From positions 1 to 50,211 of the IMG/VR virus record IMGVR_UViG_3300040801_002785: a DNA stretch of 50,211 nucleotides. One strand, 5' to 3'. Numbering within the stretch: the first letter of the stretch is position 1; every line of letters begins with the position of its first letter. Both the position numbers and the translations under genes were made by a program. The notes under the pieces are model-generated. The model worked only from the letters and a program-made list of their open reading frames with translations, was not told the DNA's origin and did not search any database. Below, piece after piece: positions 21,985-30,415 of the stretch. Origin of the DNA: a virus.

Positions 21985-22175
21985 TGGGCGGCCTCCGCTT
22001 CGGCTTGGCTCATTCGCACGATCTGGCGCGGCGCCATCTTGAATCCAAGAACGTCTCGGATATAGGCCCACTCAGCATCGACCTCTTCACGAGTTCCCCA
22101 ATAATCCACTATGAAGTTGTCGGAGGACCGGCGCGGCTTATAGGTGATTGCCCAGACTTGATTTTCTTTGTTCAT
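21981..22175 (-). CDS. Small protein, unknown
   Basis: A 64-residue protein (MNKENQVWAITYKPRRSSDN) with AAAGGAAAC before the ATG. Alpha/beta, no family recognised. ATGA-coupled to the ASCH gene. Confidence 0.55.
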   Translation of the reverse strand: MNKENQVWAITYKPRRSSDNFIVDYWGTREEVDAEWAYIRDVLGFKMAPRQIVRMSQAEAEAAQ

Positions 22176-22197
22176 GTTTCCTTTGCTCCTTTCATGC

Positions 22198-22467
22198 TCA
22201 CTGAGCTGCCATGGCGCGAGCATGCGCGACGCGCGGACATTCGAGTCGATGCGCGTTATCGATGAGCCACGTCAGCGCAGCCGCGCCGCCCTCGGCAAGG
22301 ACTGCGCCGAACTCCTCTAGAGCCGCGGCGCGGCGCGCCTTGAGATCTTGGGGACCTTGGTTGGCTCGCTTGTGGAGCAAGATGGCGGCACGGGCGATGG
22401 GGCAGGTGATGATCATTGTGTCTCTTTCTTGGTTTGCTTCGATACTGTTTGCTTCTGCTCTTGCCAT
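22198..22467 (-). CDS. Small helical protein, unknown
   Basis: An 89-residue protein starting MARAEANSIEANQ. That opening, at DNA level too, repeats at the start of the gene at 22665-22880 (MTRTEANSIKK). An internal ATG at 22416 (MIITCPIARAA) with AGAAAGAG upstream could be the true start, with the repeated part as a leader. Confidence 0.45.
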   Translation of the reverse strand: MARAEANSIEANQERDTMIITCPIARAAILLHKRANQGPQDLKARRAAALEEFGAVLAEGGAAALTWLIDNAHRLECPRVAHARAMAAQ

Positions 22468-22473
22468 GCTCAC

Positions 22474-22668
22474 TTATGCACCTCGGGGCCAGTAAGGGGG
22501 CTCGATGCCATCGAGCGCGCAAGAAGAGACGGGGTAAAGACGACGGGCGTGCGCCTGCCAGTCTTCAGAGTGACGAAAAATCGTGCGATGGTTCGTTTTG
22601 AAGAACGACACGAAGCGGCCGTATGCTTCGATGTGGTCGCGGGAGAGGGTGAAAGATGGGGTGCTCAT
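22474..22668 (-). CDS. Small protein, unknown
   Basis: A 64-residue protein (MSTPSFTLSRDHIEAYGRFV). ATGA-overlaps the upstream gene's stop. The middle is basic and aromatic (NHRTIFRHSEDWQAHAR). No family recognised. Confidence 0.5.
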   Translation of the reverse strand: MSTPSFTLSRDHIEAYGRFVSFFKTNHRTIFRHSEDWQAHARRLYPVSSCALDGIEPPYWPRGA

Positions 22669-22880
22669 GGTTTGGCCACCACCAACTGGTTTTCGCCAAG
22701 GCAACCGACGTTCCCCACCTCAAGTCCTGCTTGCTTCAGCGAGGGAACGAGCTGTCTCGCATCTCTGCCCGTGATGATGAGACAGTCGATGACCTTACCT
22801 GTGCCGCATCGTGTAACTGTCACACTTGCGCCGGTCCTGAGGATTGCCTTTTTGATGCTGTTTGCTTCTGTTCTTGTCAT
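22665..22880 (-). CDS. Small protein, unknown
   Basis: A 71-residue alpha/beta protein (MTRTEANSIKKAILRTGASV). First gene of the minus-strand cluster, placed directly behind the promoter at 22887-22914 with almost no leader. No family recognised. Confidence 0.5.
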   Translation of the reverse strand: MTRTEANSIKKAILRTGASVTVTRCGTGKVIDCLIITGRDARQLVPSLKQAGLEVGNVGCLGENQLVVAKP

Positions 22881-22886
22881 GCCCTC

Positions 22887-22914
22887 ATTGTAACAGGTAG
22901 TTACATCGGGGCAA
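22887..22914 (-). promoter_or_regulatory. Promoter for the 21.6-22.9 kb minus-strand cluster
   Basis: On the minus strand TTGCCC (22909-22914), a 16-base spacer and TACAAT (22887-22892). The spacer and -10 hold the inverted repeat GTAAC-TACCT-GTTAC. The first start codon is about seven bases downstream, so the transcript is near leaderless. The element is the start of a divergent region whose other side drives the HTH gene at 22959. Confidence 0.55.
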
Positions 22915-22958
22915 AGAAATAATTGGCACTACGAGTAACTTTGTGGAATCATCGAGTT

Positions 22959-23174
22959 ATGAGGCACTTTTTGAGCACTAAGGCTGTTGCGGACCGATTA
23001 GGGCTTGCGCGGCAGACCATTTATCGCGATCGGAAGCGAGAAAAGCCTCGCTACCCCATATCAACGGCGACCCTTGACGGAGCGCCCATTTATGACGTCG
23101 AGGTGGTTGACGCGTGGGAAGCTGAGTGGGATCAAAGGCACGGCAACGGCGAATCTCGCGAATCTGGCGCGTAG
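22959..23174 (+). CDS. MerR/excisionase-type HTH protein
   Basis: A 71-residue protein: MRHFLSTKAVADRLGLARQT, then YDVEVVDAWEAEW, a compact HTH_17 domain. It is the first plus-strand gene after the divergent promoter region and directly precedes the packaging genes, so it may control late transcription. The frame is open to 22923 but the added residues are poor. Confidence 0.6.
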   Translation: MRHFLSTKAVADRLGLARQTIYRDRKREKPRYPISTATLDGAPIYDVEVVDAWEAEWDQRHGNGESRESGA

Positions 23175-23249
23175 CGCGCCATCTGTCCCGCCCCTCGCCC
23201 TCGACACCCACCCTTCGCACGCGCATGGTTTTTCTAGGTTGTGAGAACT

Positions 23250-23765
23250 ATGGGAAGGAAAGCCCACGAGCCCACATCGGAAGAGGTGGGCAGACTTCGC
23301 GCATACATGCGTCTTATGGGGCTTCGGCCCGCGCTCGCGAAGATGGGCATTCCAATTCGCACGGGCAACCGATGGCGCAAGCGCGGGCAGATGGACCACG
23401 AGCGCGGTCGAAAAAACGGGTTCGTTGATTGGCACCTTGTCATTGAGGAATCGTTCGCCGACAAACAGGCTCGAGCCGAGTCGCTTGTGCATCGCGCGAA
23501 CGACCCAACCCAGTTTGAAGACCTCCCCATCCGTGACCGACTCGCGCACGCTCGATGGACGGTCAAGTGTCTCGACCCCGCCACGTACGGCGACCGGACT
23601 GAGGTTCAGATACGCGGTGAGATCGAAGGCATCTGTGAATCCCTCCGTCCCCACATGAGCGCGTCAGCCTACGCAGAAATGATCAGTGCCTTTGCTACCG
23701 TCGCCAACGTGGATCTCGGCGCAAGCGACGGCGACGACGGCGAAGACGCCCTCCCTTTGCACTAA
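23250..23765 (+). CDS. Terminase small subunit (probable)
   Basis: A 171-residue protein directly before the large terminase. The N-terminal part has an HTH-like segment (EVGRLRAYMRLMGLRPALAK then IPIRTGNRWRKRG) and the rest is helical with an acidic tail. Position, size and HTH fit the DNA-recognition subunit of the packaging motor. A GTG at 23241 is an alternative start. Confidence 0.65.
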   Translation: MGRKAHEPTSEEVGRLRAYMRLMGLRPALAKMGIPIRTGNRWRKRGQMDHERGRKNGFVDWHLVIEESFADKQARAESLVHRANDPTQFEDLPIRDRLAHARWTVKCLDPATYGDRTEVQIRGEIEGICESLRPHMSASAYAEMISAFATVANVDLGASDGDDGEDALPLH

Positions 23766-25101
23766 GCCGCTTGCGGAGTTCATCCCTGCCGTCTCGCCGC
23801 GCTTCGTTTACCCTTACTGGCTTGAGGATATCTTCGTCGCGCTCCGGCGCGTCGAACTTGCCCTTCGCGGACAAGGGCCGCCGGTTAAAATCGCGTTCAG
23901 CGTGCCGCCGCAGTTCGGCAAGAGCACCGCGATTCATCATTGGCTGGCTCGTACCATCGGCCGATACCAATATTTGAACTCGGCTTATTGCTCTTATGCC
24001 TCCGAGTTCTCACGCTCGCAGTCGCGCAAGATCCGAAACATTGCGCGCGCCGCCGGCGTGCCCATCGACTCGAGCGCAAACAAGCTCGAGGAGTGGCTAA
24101 CGCCATCCGGCGGTGGTCTCGTCGCAACAGGCGTCGGCGGCCCCCTCACAGGTAAGCCCATCTCTGGCGTCGGCGTCATCGACGACCCCGTAAAGAACCG
24201 CGAGGCCGCCGAGAGCGCTGCGGTTCAGTCGATGACTTGGGGATGGTACACCGACACGTTCCTCTCGCGCCTTCACCCACAAGCGTCGCGCGTGATCATC
24301 ATGACCCGCTGGAGCGTTGGTGATCTCATCGGACGCGTGCTCGAGGAAGAGGACGATTGGATCGTCGTCAAGCTGCCCGCGATTACGGAGCTTGGCGAAA
24401 GCCTTTGGCCCGAAGGTCGCCCGCTTCCCTTCCTCAAGGAGCGCCGCCGAAATGTTGGCGAGTATGGTTGGGCGTCAATGTACATGCAGGAGCCGCGGCC
24501 TCGGGGTGGCGCACTATTCGAGCAGCCGCGAACCTGCCAGCTTTCAGACGTGCCCACCACGGGCCGCTTCTCCACCGGTATCGACCTCGCCTACAGCGCG
24601 AAGACACGCGCCGACTACACGGCCGCTGTCACGCTTGTCGAGAGCGGCGCCGATATCTACGTGGCACACGTCGAGCGATACCAGCTAAGCCCCGTCAACC
24701 GAGATGCTCGCTTACATGCGTTGGCCAATCGCTTTCCCGGTGTGCGGATGACATGGCATGCGAGCGGCACCGAAGCGCTCGAGGTTGGCGACCGCTTGTT
24801 GCGCGAGGGATTGCCACTCAACACGGTCAAAGCCACCGCGGATAAGTTTGTGCGCGCACAGCCGCTCTCGGCGGCATGGAACAAGCCCGCAAGCCGCATC
24901 ATCGTGCCTCGTGACGCGAGCTGGTCGAACGAGTTTCTTGACGAGCTCGTGTCATTCTCCGGCATCGGCGATAAGAACGACGACATGGTAGACGCGGCTG
25001 CTTCCGCATACGCTGGCCTTTCGGCAGGCACCACCACGGCCAAGGCCAACCCATCTAAGCGAACCCACCGCGCACCACGCGTCAACTGGCGCGCCATCTA
25101 G
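23686..25101 (+). CDS. Terminase large subunit
   Basis: A 471-residue packaging ATPase-nuclease. Walker A is PPQFGKST (about 74-81), Walker B-like GVGVIDDP, and the coupling motif is near IIMTRWS. The nuclease half has STGIDLAYSAKTRADYTAAV and IGDKNDDMVDAAASAYAG with catalytic acids. The start is uncertain: the frame's first usable codon is a GTG at 23686, 80 bases inside the small subunit; the first 24 residues are low complexity, so translation may begin later on a rare codon. Confidence 0.88.
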   Translation: MPLLPSPTWISAQATATTAKTPSLCTKPLAEFIPAVSPRFVYPYWLEDIFVALRRVELALRGQGPPVKIAFSVPPQFGKSTAIHHWLARTIGRYQYLNSAYCSYASEFSRSQSRKIRNIARAAGVPIDSSANKLEEWLTPSGGGLVATGVGGPLTGKPISGVGVIDDPVKNREAAESAAVQSMTWGWYTDTFLSRLHPQASRVIIMTRWSVGDLIGRVLEEEDDWIVVKLPAITELGESLWPEGRPLPFLKERRRNVGEYGWASMYMQEPRPRGGALFEQPRTCQLSDVPTTGRFSTGIDLAYSAKTRADYTAAVTLVESGADIYVAHVERYQLSPVNRDARLHALANRFPGVRMTWHASGTEALEVGDRLLREGLPLNTVKATADKFVRAQPLSAAWNKPASRIIVPRDASWSNEFLDELVSFSGIGDKNDDMVDAAASAYAGLSAGTTTAKANPSKRTHRAPRVNWRAI

Positions 25102-25104
25102 CTC

Positions 25105-26505
25105 ATGACCAATGCATCCCTATCCATCGTGTCTGGGGACAAGCGACGCGCCCCTGTGGGGCGAGCATCGCAGGCTTCTCCGATTCGTCGATGGATGGGG
25201 CGAGACATGGGCGGCATCACGCCGGACCGCGTGCTCTCGTACGTCAAGGCGGCTCGCCGCGGCGAGCTCGAAAACCTCCAGGATCTGCTCTCGTACATTC
25301 TCGAGACCGACTCGCACGTGCGCAGCGTTTATGAAACGCTATTGCGCAATGTGGTCGGCGCGCCGTTGATGTTCGATGAGGGGCCGTCGGCCGACTTCCT
25401 TCGCGAGAGCGTCTCGAGGCTTCCGAACTATGAAGACGCAATGATGCATATTGCACATGCGCACGGCGTAAGCATCACCGTCCTTGAGAAGGAGTGGGGG
25501 CGCGTCGCAGGCACCACCCGTGTCGTGCGCATGCACCCCATCGATCCGCGCGACGTGAAGTTCGACGCTGATTGGGTGCCGATGGTTCGGACCCACGCGG
25601 ATGGCCAACGATGGGTGCGCGTTGATGAAGAGCCGCTCCGCTGGCTTGTGCATGCGCCCGGTTCGGTTGGTCTTCGACCCCAGATGGCCGGCATTCTGAT
25701 CCCATGTGTTTTGCCATGGGTGTTCAAGAAGTTCGCGACCGTCTATTCGGTGCAGACTCTCGAGCGTTTCGCTCAACCGCTGCTCGTGATGATGCTCAAT
25801 GAGGGCGCGACGGAAGACACCATCGATAATGCGTTGAACTCGCTCGAAGACATTACCGCGAGTTCGTCCGGCGTCATCTCGGGTGACGGTAAGCTTGAAG
25901 TCATCAACGCTTCGAGTGGTCAAGCGGGCGAGGCGCATCGTAAATACATCCGTGAGTTCGAAGAGCAGATCACAAAGGGCATCCTCGGCTCTGACCTGAA
26001 CGTCAGCGTCGGGACAACTGGCGGCAACCGTGCGCTTGGTGAGAGCCAAGCGGAGACAACGATTCTGCCTCGCGTTCGCTCGATGGCGGATAGCATCGCC
26101 GAGACGCTCGCTGAGCAATGGTTCGCGCATGAACTTGAGCTCAATGCGCACCGGTTCGGCTCGCTTGTGCCAGAGGTCGCAAAGCCGTTCTTTGAACTCC
26201 TGCAAGACGATCCGCCAGAGGTTGACCAGCTCACGGTGGACGCGGGCGCGGTCACGGTCAACGAGCTTCGCCAGTCACGCGGACTCGAGGCATGGGAAGG
26301 CGAAGCGGGCAATCGCATCGTAACGCCGGTCGCGAAGACCGCGCCGTCATTCAGTAAGCCGGAGGTCGCACCGCCCCCTTTAGCGTCGAGCCGGTCACGC
26401 CGGCGAACGCCTCGGAAAGCGCGGCAGATGACGCTCCCGTTGTCGCAGACTTCGCCGACATGCGAGCGCTCTCGGACTCAGATCGAGAGCGTGCCGTTCG
26501 ATTGA
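25105..26505 (+). CDS. Portal protein (DUF935/Mu gp29-like)
   Basis: A 466-residue frame. The first 425 residues fit the DUF935 portal family (VLSYVKAARRGELENLQDLL; VVRMHPIDPRDVKFD; GTTGGNRALGESQAE). After residue 426 the frame changes character (SRSRRRTPRKARQ...), while the -1 frame continues smoothly into the MuF gene. At the switch the DNA reads C CCT TTA in the portal frame, a canonical slippery form. A 760-residue portal-MuF product is therefore possible. Confidence 0.85.
   Translation: MTNASLSIVSGDKRRAPVGRASQASPIRRWMGRDMGGITPDRVLSYVKAARRGELENLQDLLSYILETDSHVRSVYETLLRNVVGAPLMFDEGPSADFLRESVSRLPNYEDAMMHIAHAHGVSITVLEKEWGRVAGTTRVVRMHPIDPRDVKFDADWVPMVRTHADGQRWVRVDEEPLRWLVHAPGSVGLRPQMAGILIPCVLPWVFKKFATVYSVQTLERFAQPLLVMMLNEGATEDTIDNALNSLEDITASSSGVISGDGKLEVINASSGQAGEAHRKYIREFEEQITKGILGSDLNVSVGTTGGNRALGESQAETTILPRVRSMADSIAETLAEQWFAHELELNAHRFGSLVPEVAKPFFELLQDDPPEVDQLTVDAGAVTVNELRQSRGLEAWEGEAGNRIVTPVAKTAPSFSKPEVAPPPLASSRSRRRTPRKARQMTLPLSQTSPTCERSRTQIESVPFD
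26376..26382 (+). promoter_or_regulatory. Possible -1 ribosomal frameshift site
   Basis: CCCTTTA in the phase X XXY YYZ relative to the portal frame (codons CCT, TTA). A shift back by one base yields SVEPVTPANASESAADDAPV and then the MuF start region without a stop. An ordinary single-base deletion or sequencing error would look the same. Confidence 0.4.
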
Positions 26506-27386
26506 TCGGACGGCCTCGCGAGCTTGTCGTTCGTTCCGCCATCACAGGCGCGGCGCTCTTCGAAGACTTCCGCGACCAGCTCGCCTATGACCTATCACGC
26601 GTGACCAGCGAAAGCGCCGCCCTTGAAGCTGCGGAGCGCTGGGGACGTGAGGTGGTCGACAAGAGCCCCGCGCTCGCCAACCTCATATGGCAAGCGAACG
26701 CGCAAACGCACATGGCTGGTCAGCTCTTTGTCCGCGACATTGAGGTCGGCAGCAAGAGCCGCAGCCTCGAGGCCAAGGGCGAGACCGCCGACAACTTCGT
26801 GAACCTCGCGTTCGCGGAAGCCATCGACCAGTTTGAGTCACGCGCCATTATGCCGGCCGACGAGTTTGACGAACTGATTGACGCCGAGCGCTCTCGAGCC
26901 TTCACGGTTCGAAACGCAGTGTCGACCGGCGTTGTCCGACAAGCCTTCACGCAGATCCGCAACGCGATGGCGCCGGGCGGCCCTGGTCTTGGCGAGTTCA
27001 TCGAGAATCTGCAAGCCGGCACCGATGCGAGCGGATACCCCGGCGGCGTTCGCAGGTACCTTGAGGCGGTTTTTCGAACCAGCACGGCAACTTCGTATGC
27101 AGCTGGTCGTTATCGGCAGCAGACGGATCCAGAGCTTGGAAGCGGTTTGTTTTGGGAGTTCTTGACGGTTGGAGACAGCCGCGTACGACCGGAGCACGCA
27201 GCGCTCGAAGGCAAGCAGTGGCCCGTGGGAGACCCAGACGGAGCGAACGCTTACCCTCCGTTGGGCTACCAGTGCCGGTGCGTTATGCGGGTCATCGAGG
27301 ACCCAGACGAAGCGCAGCTCGGTCGCACCGTCGATATCTCGGGTGCAACCGATGAGGGCTTCAGTGGTGCGCCGTCGATCGAATAG
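26460..27386 (+). CDS. MuF-like head morphogenesis protein
   Basis: A 308-residue protein. The C-terminal domain DSRVRPEHAALEGKQWPVGD, then AYPPLGYQCRC is the SPP1 gp7/Mu gpF signature; these minor head proteins bind the portal during assembly. Its only ATG is inside the portal gene and the frame is open for 26 codons upstream. From about 27080 the codon use becomes less GC-biased, as in the endolysin 3' end next to the other HNH gene. Confidence 0.82.
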   Translation: MRALSDSDRERAVRLIGRPRELVVRSAITGAALFEDFRDQLAYDLSRVTSESAALEAAERWGREVVDKSPALANLIWQANAQTHMAGQLFVRDIEVGSKSRSLEAKGETADNFVNLAFAEAIDQFESRAIMPADEFDELIDAERSRAFTVRNAVSTGVVRQAFTQIRNAMAPGGPGLGEFIENLQAGTDASGYPGGVRRYLEAVFRTSTATSYAAGRYRQQTDPELGSGLFWEFLTVGDSRVRPEHAALEGKQWPVGDPDGANAYPPLGYQCRCVMRVIEDPDEAQLGRTVDISGATDEGFSGAPSIE

Positions 27387-27897
27387 GCAGGTGCTTCCAT
27401 AGGCGCCCATTCTTGATGTGAGAGATCGTAGCTCTACTCATGCCGAATATATCGGCAACAACTTGGCATGTTGCTCCGTTGGCGATCATGTCTCGAATCT
27501 CGTGAACATCATCCTCGGACAGCTTCGCGCACCCGTGAAGCTCTCCGCTTTGCTGAGGTCTTGGCACTCCAATCGTGGAACGACCTTTCAAGACCATGTC
27601 GGTGAGGTTTTCCTGTCTGGTACCAACGAACAAGTGCTCCGGGTTTACGCATGTTCGCGTATCGCAATGGTGGCAAACGCAGAGACCTGCTGTTTCGTGG
27701 CCGCCCAGGAACTTCGCCGACAGTCTGTGTGCGAGCCACTGCTTTCGACGTGTGCCAACCAGCGCGCTTAGCAATCCATAGCCTGCGTGGTTGATGCTAC
27801 CCATCCACAGCCAGCACGGCGTGTCGACATGAGGCGAGGCCATGTCGGTCTGTTTTTCGACCTTCGACATGAAGCGTCGTAGAGTCTTCTCATCCAT
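27361..27897 (-). CDS. HNH_3-type homing endonuclease with C-terminal HTH
   Basis: A 178-residue protein convergent with MuF and overlapping its end by 26 bases. N-terminus MDEKTLRRFMSKVEKQTD; core AHRLSAKFLGG, CHHCDTRTCVNPEHLFVGT, ENLTDM; C-terminal HTH (QVVADIFGMSRATISHIKNG). Same family as the genes at 10.3-10.8 and 49.0-49.7 kb. The preceding leader (copy B) carries the shared hairpin. Confidence 0.85.
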   Translation of the reverse strand: MDEKTLRRFMSKVEKQTDMASPHVDTPCWLWMGSINHAGYGLLSALVGTRRKQWLAHRLSAKFLGGHETAGLCVCHHCDTRTCVNPEHLFVGTRQENLTDMVLKGRSTIGVPRPQQSGELHGCAKLSEDDVHEIRDMIANGATCQVVADIFGMSRATISHIKNGRLWKHLPIRSTAHH

Positions 27898-27967
27898 GGG
27901 AACTACCTTTCTCGTGGGTCACGTCCCGGGCTGTTGGCGCAGCGCCGGGACACTGTATTTGTAGCAC
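27898..27967 (-). promoter_or_regulatory. HNH leader element, copy B
   Basis: On the minus strand: GTGCTACAAATAC, then the hairpin at 27951-27923: GTCCCGG-CG-CTG-loop CGCCAA-CAG-C-CCGGGAC, then GTGACCCACGAGAAAGG and GTTCCCATGGATGA. Inner stem CTG/CAG replaces AGG/CCT of copy A and CCG/CGG of copy C. Confidence 0.78.
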
Positions 27968-28020
27968 TTTCGGTTGAGTGACGCACATCGCGTTCAGCTC
28001 CCAGGTGCAGGAGTTTTCAT

Positions 28021-28440
28021 GTGTCGTTTGAACTCGAAATCACACCCGCCGCGCACGCTTCCGAGCTACGCAACGGGTTCATCTTTGTCGTCCGACAGGG
28101 CGAGCACGTGGCGTGCCGTGGACGCATGAAGCCGCAAACCGGCTTGCACTTCGACCGCGGCAGTAGCCCCGCGCCCACGAAGGCTATTGCACGCACGCTT
28201 GAGCGAATGGCGCGTGAGTACGTCGAAGACGGCACCGAGCCGGAAGACTGCGTTTTCGCGGATGACGTGCCGGAGACTGAGACGGCGCCCGAGTGGACGG
28301 AGGAAGAGCTGCGTGCCGTGATGGCGGACCAGCCTTACAAGGCAGACTTGGCTGCATGGGCTGCGACGCTTGGCGTCGAGCTCGACGACTCCAACACCCG
28401 CGACGAGATGGAGGCCGCGGCACTCGCCGCGTTGCTCTGA
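28021..28440 (+). CDS. Head-region protein, unknown
   Basis: A 139-residue GTG-start protein with AGGAG eight bases upstream. The N-terminal half is beta-rich and basic; the C-terminal half is acidic and ends in a helical KADLAAWAATLGVELDDSNT segment, a pattern seen in small phage assembly proteins. Placed between MuF and the protease; TGATG-coupled to the latter. Confidence 0.55.
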   Translation: MSFELEITPAAHASELRNGFIFVVRQGEHVACRGRMKPQTGLHFDRGSSPAPTKAIARTLERMAREYVEDGTEPEDCVFADDVPETETAPEWTEEELRAVMADQPYKADLAAWAATLGVELDDSNTRDEMEAAALAALL

Positions 28441-29888
28441 TGACTTTCCTTCGAATGTTTCCGCTCCGCGAAAAGTCGCAGGGTGACGATGGGATCCGCG
28501 CGCTCGCCCGTATCGCCGGCACGGTGGAGGCCGACGGAACCCGGTGGCAACAAATCGCATACGAGGGCGAGTGGTACGGACACTCGAACGGCGACTTCCA
28601 GCTGACCGCTGAGATCTTTGACCAGATCATCAAGAACTTCGATCGTCGCGAAGACGACGTCCCGGTGATCTACGGTCACCCCGGCGTCGGTAGCACCGAA
28701 GCCGCCCACATGGGGGCCGCTGGTTGGATTTCAGAACTCCGACGCGACGTCGACGACAAGGGCCGGCAGGCACTATTTGCGCGCGTCAAATGGACGGAGC
28801 GCACCGCCGCCAAGATCAAAGCCGATGAGTATCGATATTGCTCGGTGGTCATTTACTTTGACTCCGTCGACGAGGTGACGGGCGAAAACATCGGCCCCGA
28901 GCTTCTTGAACTGGGCGTTGTCCCGGCTGCATTTTTGGACGGAATGACCCGTCTCGCCGCGTCCCGTGCTGGGCGCGCACAAGCCCGTGCACTGGCACGA
29001 AAGGATCTAGAGATGAGTGACAAAGAGCTGATCGCGAAGGCGATGAAGGAACTCGGCGACGACTTCACCCTTGAGCAGCTGCTCAAGGTGGTCGAGGCTG
29101 AAAAGCAAAAGCAAGCCGCACTTTCCGGTGACGCATCGGAGGATGGCGAAGAGCCAGCTGAAGACATCGAGGCGAGCGACGCGACCGGTGAGGCCAACGT
29201 TGTCGAAGCCGCCGACATGCCCACCGAAGACGTCGAAGGTGCGCCATCCGAAGAGCAGGATGCCGCCCGCGGCGCTGCCGCTGACGTGATGGAGCGACTT
29301 GCGGAGATGAAGGGCGTTGATCTTCCCGCAGCCATCGCGTTCGTTGAAGAGATGCTCGAGCAGATTGCCACCATGCCGGATGGTGAAGCCGGCGCGCCCA
29401 TGGCCGAAATGAGCAAGAGCCACTCGAAGACCATCGTGGAGCTTGGGAAGGTCTCGAAGCGCGTGGCTGAACTCGAAGCGCGAGATGCGGCGCGCGAGAT
29501 TGAACTCCAGCACGCCCGGTTTGACGTGTCGCTCTCGAGGCACGTCACCGATGGCCACATCACCGATGCTGAGGCGAACGCCTTCCGCGAAATGTCGACG
29601 GACGAAGACTACGGCGCACAGGCCCTGACGGTCGCCACCAAGGCACTTTCGAAGCGTCTCAAAGGCGCACCTGCGGCGCCAAAGGGTCGCGTCTACAAGG
29701 CGGGCAAGCCGAGTGACGGTCCGCGAAGCCTGGGTGTTGAGATGACCCAAGAAGAGGCGATGAGCGCCGCCACCGACGCCGTGAAGAAGGAAGCCGCCAA
29801 GGAGGGCGTGTCGCTGAGCCGCAAGGATCTGCGCAGCCGTTCCTACGCCTACGCGAAGGCCAACTTCCCCGAGGCGCTCAACCGCTGA
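28440..29888 (+). CDS. Mu gpI-like head maturation protease with scaffold
   Basis: A 482-residue protein. Residues 1-190 fit the Mu I protease domain (GEWYGHSNGDFQLTAEIFDQ; DVPVIYGHPG; YRYCSVVIYF), and the remainder is a long acidic helical scaffold (DGEEPAEDIEASDATGEAN..., then MTQEEAMSAATDAV). The internal start at 29013 would give the scaffold alone, as in Mu I/Z. It assembles and then cleaves the prohead scaffold. Confidence 0.82.
   Translation: MTFLRMFPLREKSQGDDGIRALARIAGTVEADGTRWQQIAYEGEWYGHSNGDFQLTAEIFDQIIKNFDRREDDVPVIYGHPGVGSTEAAHMGAAGWISELRRDVDDKGRQALFARVKWTERTAAKIKADEYRYCSVVIYFDSVDEVTGENIGPELLELGVVPAAFLDGMTRLAASRAGRAQARALARKDLEMSDKELIAKAMKELGDDFTLEQLLKVVEAEKQKQAALSGDASEDGEEPAEDIEASDATGEANVVEAADMPTEDVEGAPSEEQDAARGAAADVMERLAEMKGVDLPAAIAFVEEMLEQIATMPDGEAGAPMAEMSKSHSKTIVELGKVSKRVAELEARDAAREIELQHARFDVSLSRHVTDGHITDAEANAFREMSTDEDYGAQALTVATKALSKRLKGAPAAPKGRVYKAGKPSDGPRSLGVEMTQEEAMSAATDAVKKEAAKEGVSLSRKDLRSRSYAYAKANFPEALNR
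29013..29888 (+). CDS. Internal scaffold protein (nested start)
   Basis: MSDKELIAKAMKELGDDF begins with AAGGA nine bases upstream of the ATG, in frame with the protease. It yields a 291-residue acidic scaffold, the arrangement seen in Mu gpI/gpZ and lambda C/Nu3. Confidence 0.6.
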   Translation: MSDKELIAKAMKELGDDFTLEQLLKVVEAEKQKQAALSGDASEDGEEPAEDIEASDATGEANVVEAADMPTEDVEGAPSEEQDAARGAAADVMERLAEMKGVDLPAAIAFVEEMLEQIATMPDGEAGAPMAEMSKSHSKTIVELGKVSKRVAELEARDAAREIELQHARFDVSLSRHVTDGHITDAEANAFREMSTDEDYGAQALTVATKALSKRLKGAPAAPKGRVYKAGKPSDGPRSLGVEMTQEEAMSAATDAVKKEAAKEGVSLSRKDLRSRSYAYAKANFPEALNR

Positions 29889-29997
29889 ACGAATCACGCC
29901 GGCTTGCCGGCAGGTAGCGACGCACGGCCCCGCGCTCCCGCTACCGACACCCAACCACGCTGGCCCGGGGCAGTCGGCCAAATGAATAGGAAAACCA

Positions 29998-30405
29998 ATG
30001 AGCACCAATCTCATGGCCTACCAGATGACCGAAGGGCTCTCGCAGAGCTTCGAGGCTGATGGAGCCGTAACCAAACACATGGCGGTCATCGCCGGCACGG
30101 CGGACAATCAGGTCTCGCCTCCGTCGGCCGCCAACGACGAGCCCGTCGGCATCGCAGCGCACGCTGCCGCTGACGGCGAAGACGTCGACGTCCGCTACTG
30201 GGGTCCGGCCATCGGAATCGCCAGCGCGGCAATCACTCGCGGTGCCCTCGTGGCCATCGCAGGGACCACAGGCAAGCTCGCTGCGATCACACCCGGCACA
30301 TCGACCGCCGACCTTCGAGTCGTCGGCCGCGCCATGCAAGACGCAGCGGCGGACGGTGACCAGTTCACCGTCTTTCTTCTCAACAACCCCTTTGTGATCG
30401 TCTGA
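29998..30405 (+). CDS. Head decoration protein (DUF2190-like)
   Basis: A 135-residue beta-rich protein (AVTKHMAVIAGTADNQVSPP; GIASAAITRGALVAIAG) between the scaffold and the major capsid protein. It probably binds the outside of the capsid. The 109 bases before it contain only a GCCGGC-TT-GCCGGC hairpin and its ribosome site. Confidence 0.72.
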   Translation: MSTNLMAYQMTEGLSQSFEADGAVTKHMAVIAGTADNQVSPPSAANDEPVGIAAHAAADGEDVDVRYWGPAIGIASAAITRGALVAIAGTTGKLAAITPGTSTADLRVVGRAMQDAAADGDQFTVFLLNNPFVIV

Positions 30406-30415
30406 GGAAGTCAAG

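Noticed and set aside
27361-27967. Group I intron or IS200/IS605-type element around the HNH genes
   Set aside because: No split exon, no transposase and no intron core; the HNH genes sit between complete or re-ended genes with a short hairpin leader.
28853-30014. Long minus-strand frames opposite the protease/scaffold gene
   Set aside because: Serine- and alanine-rich shadow of acidic scaffold codons; no domain or start signal.
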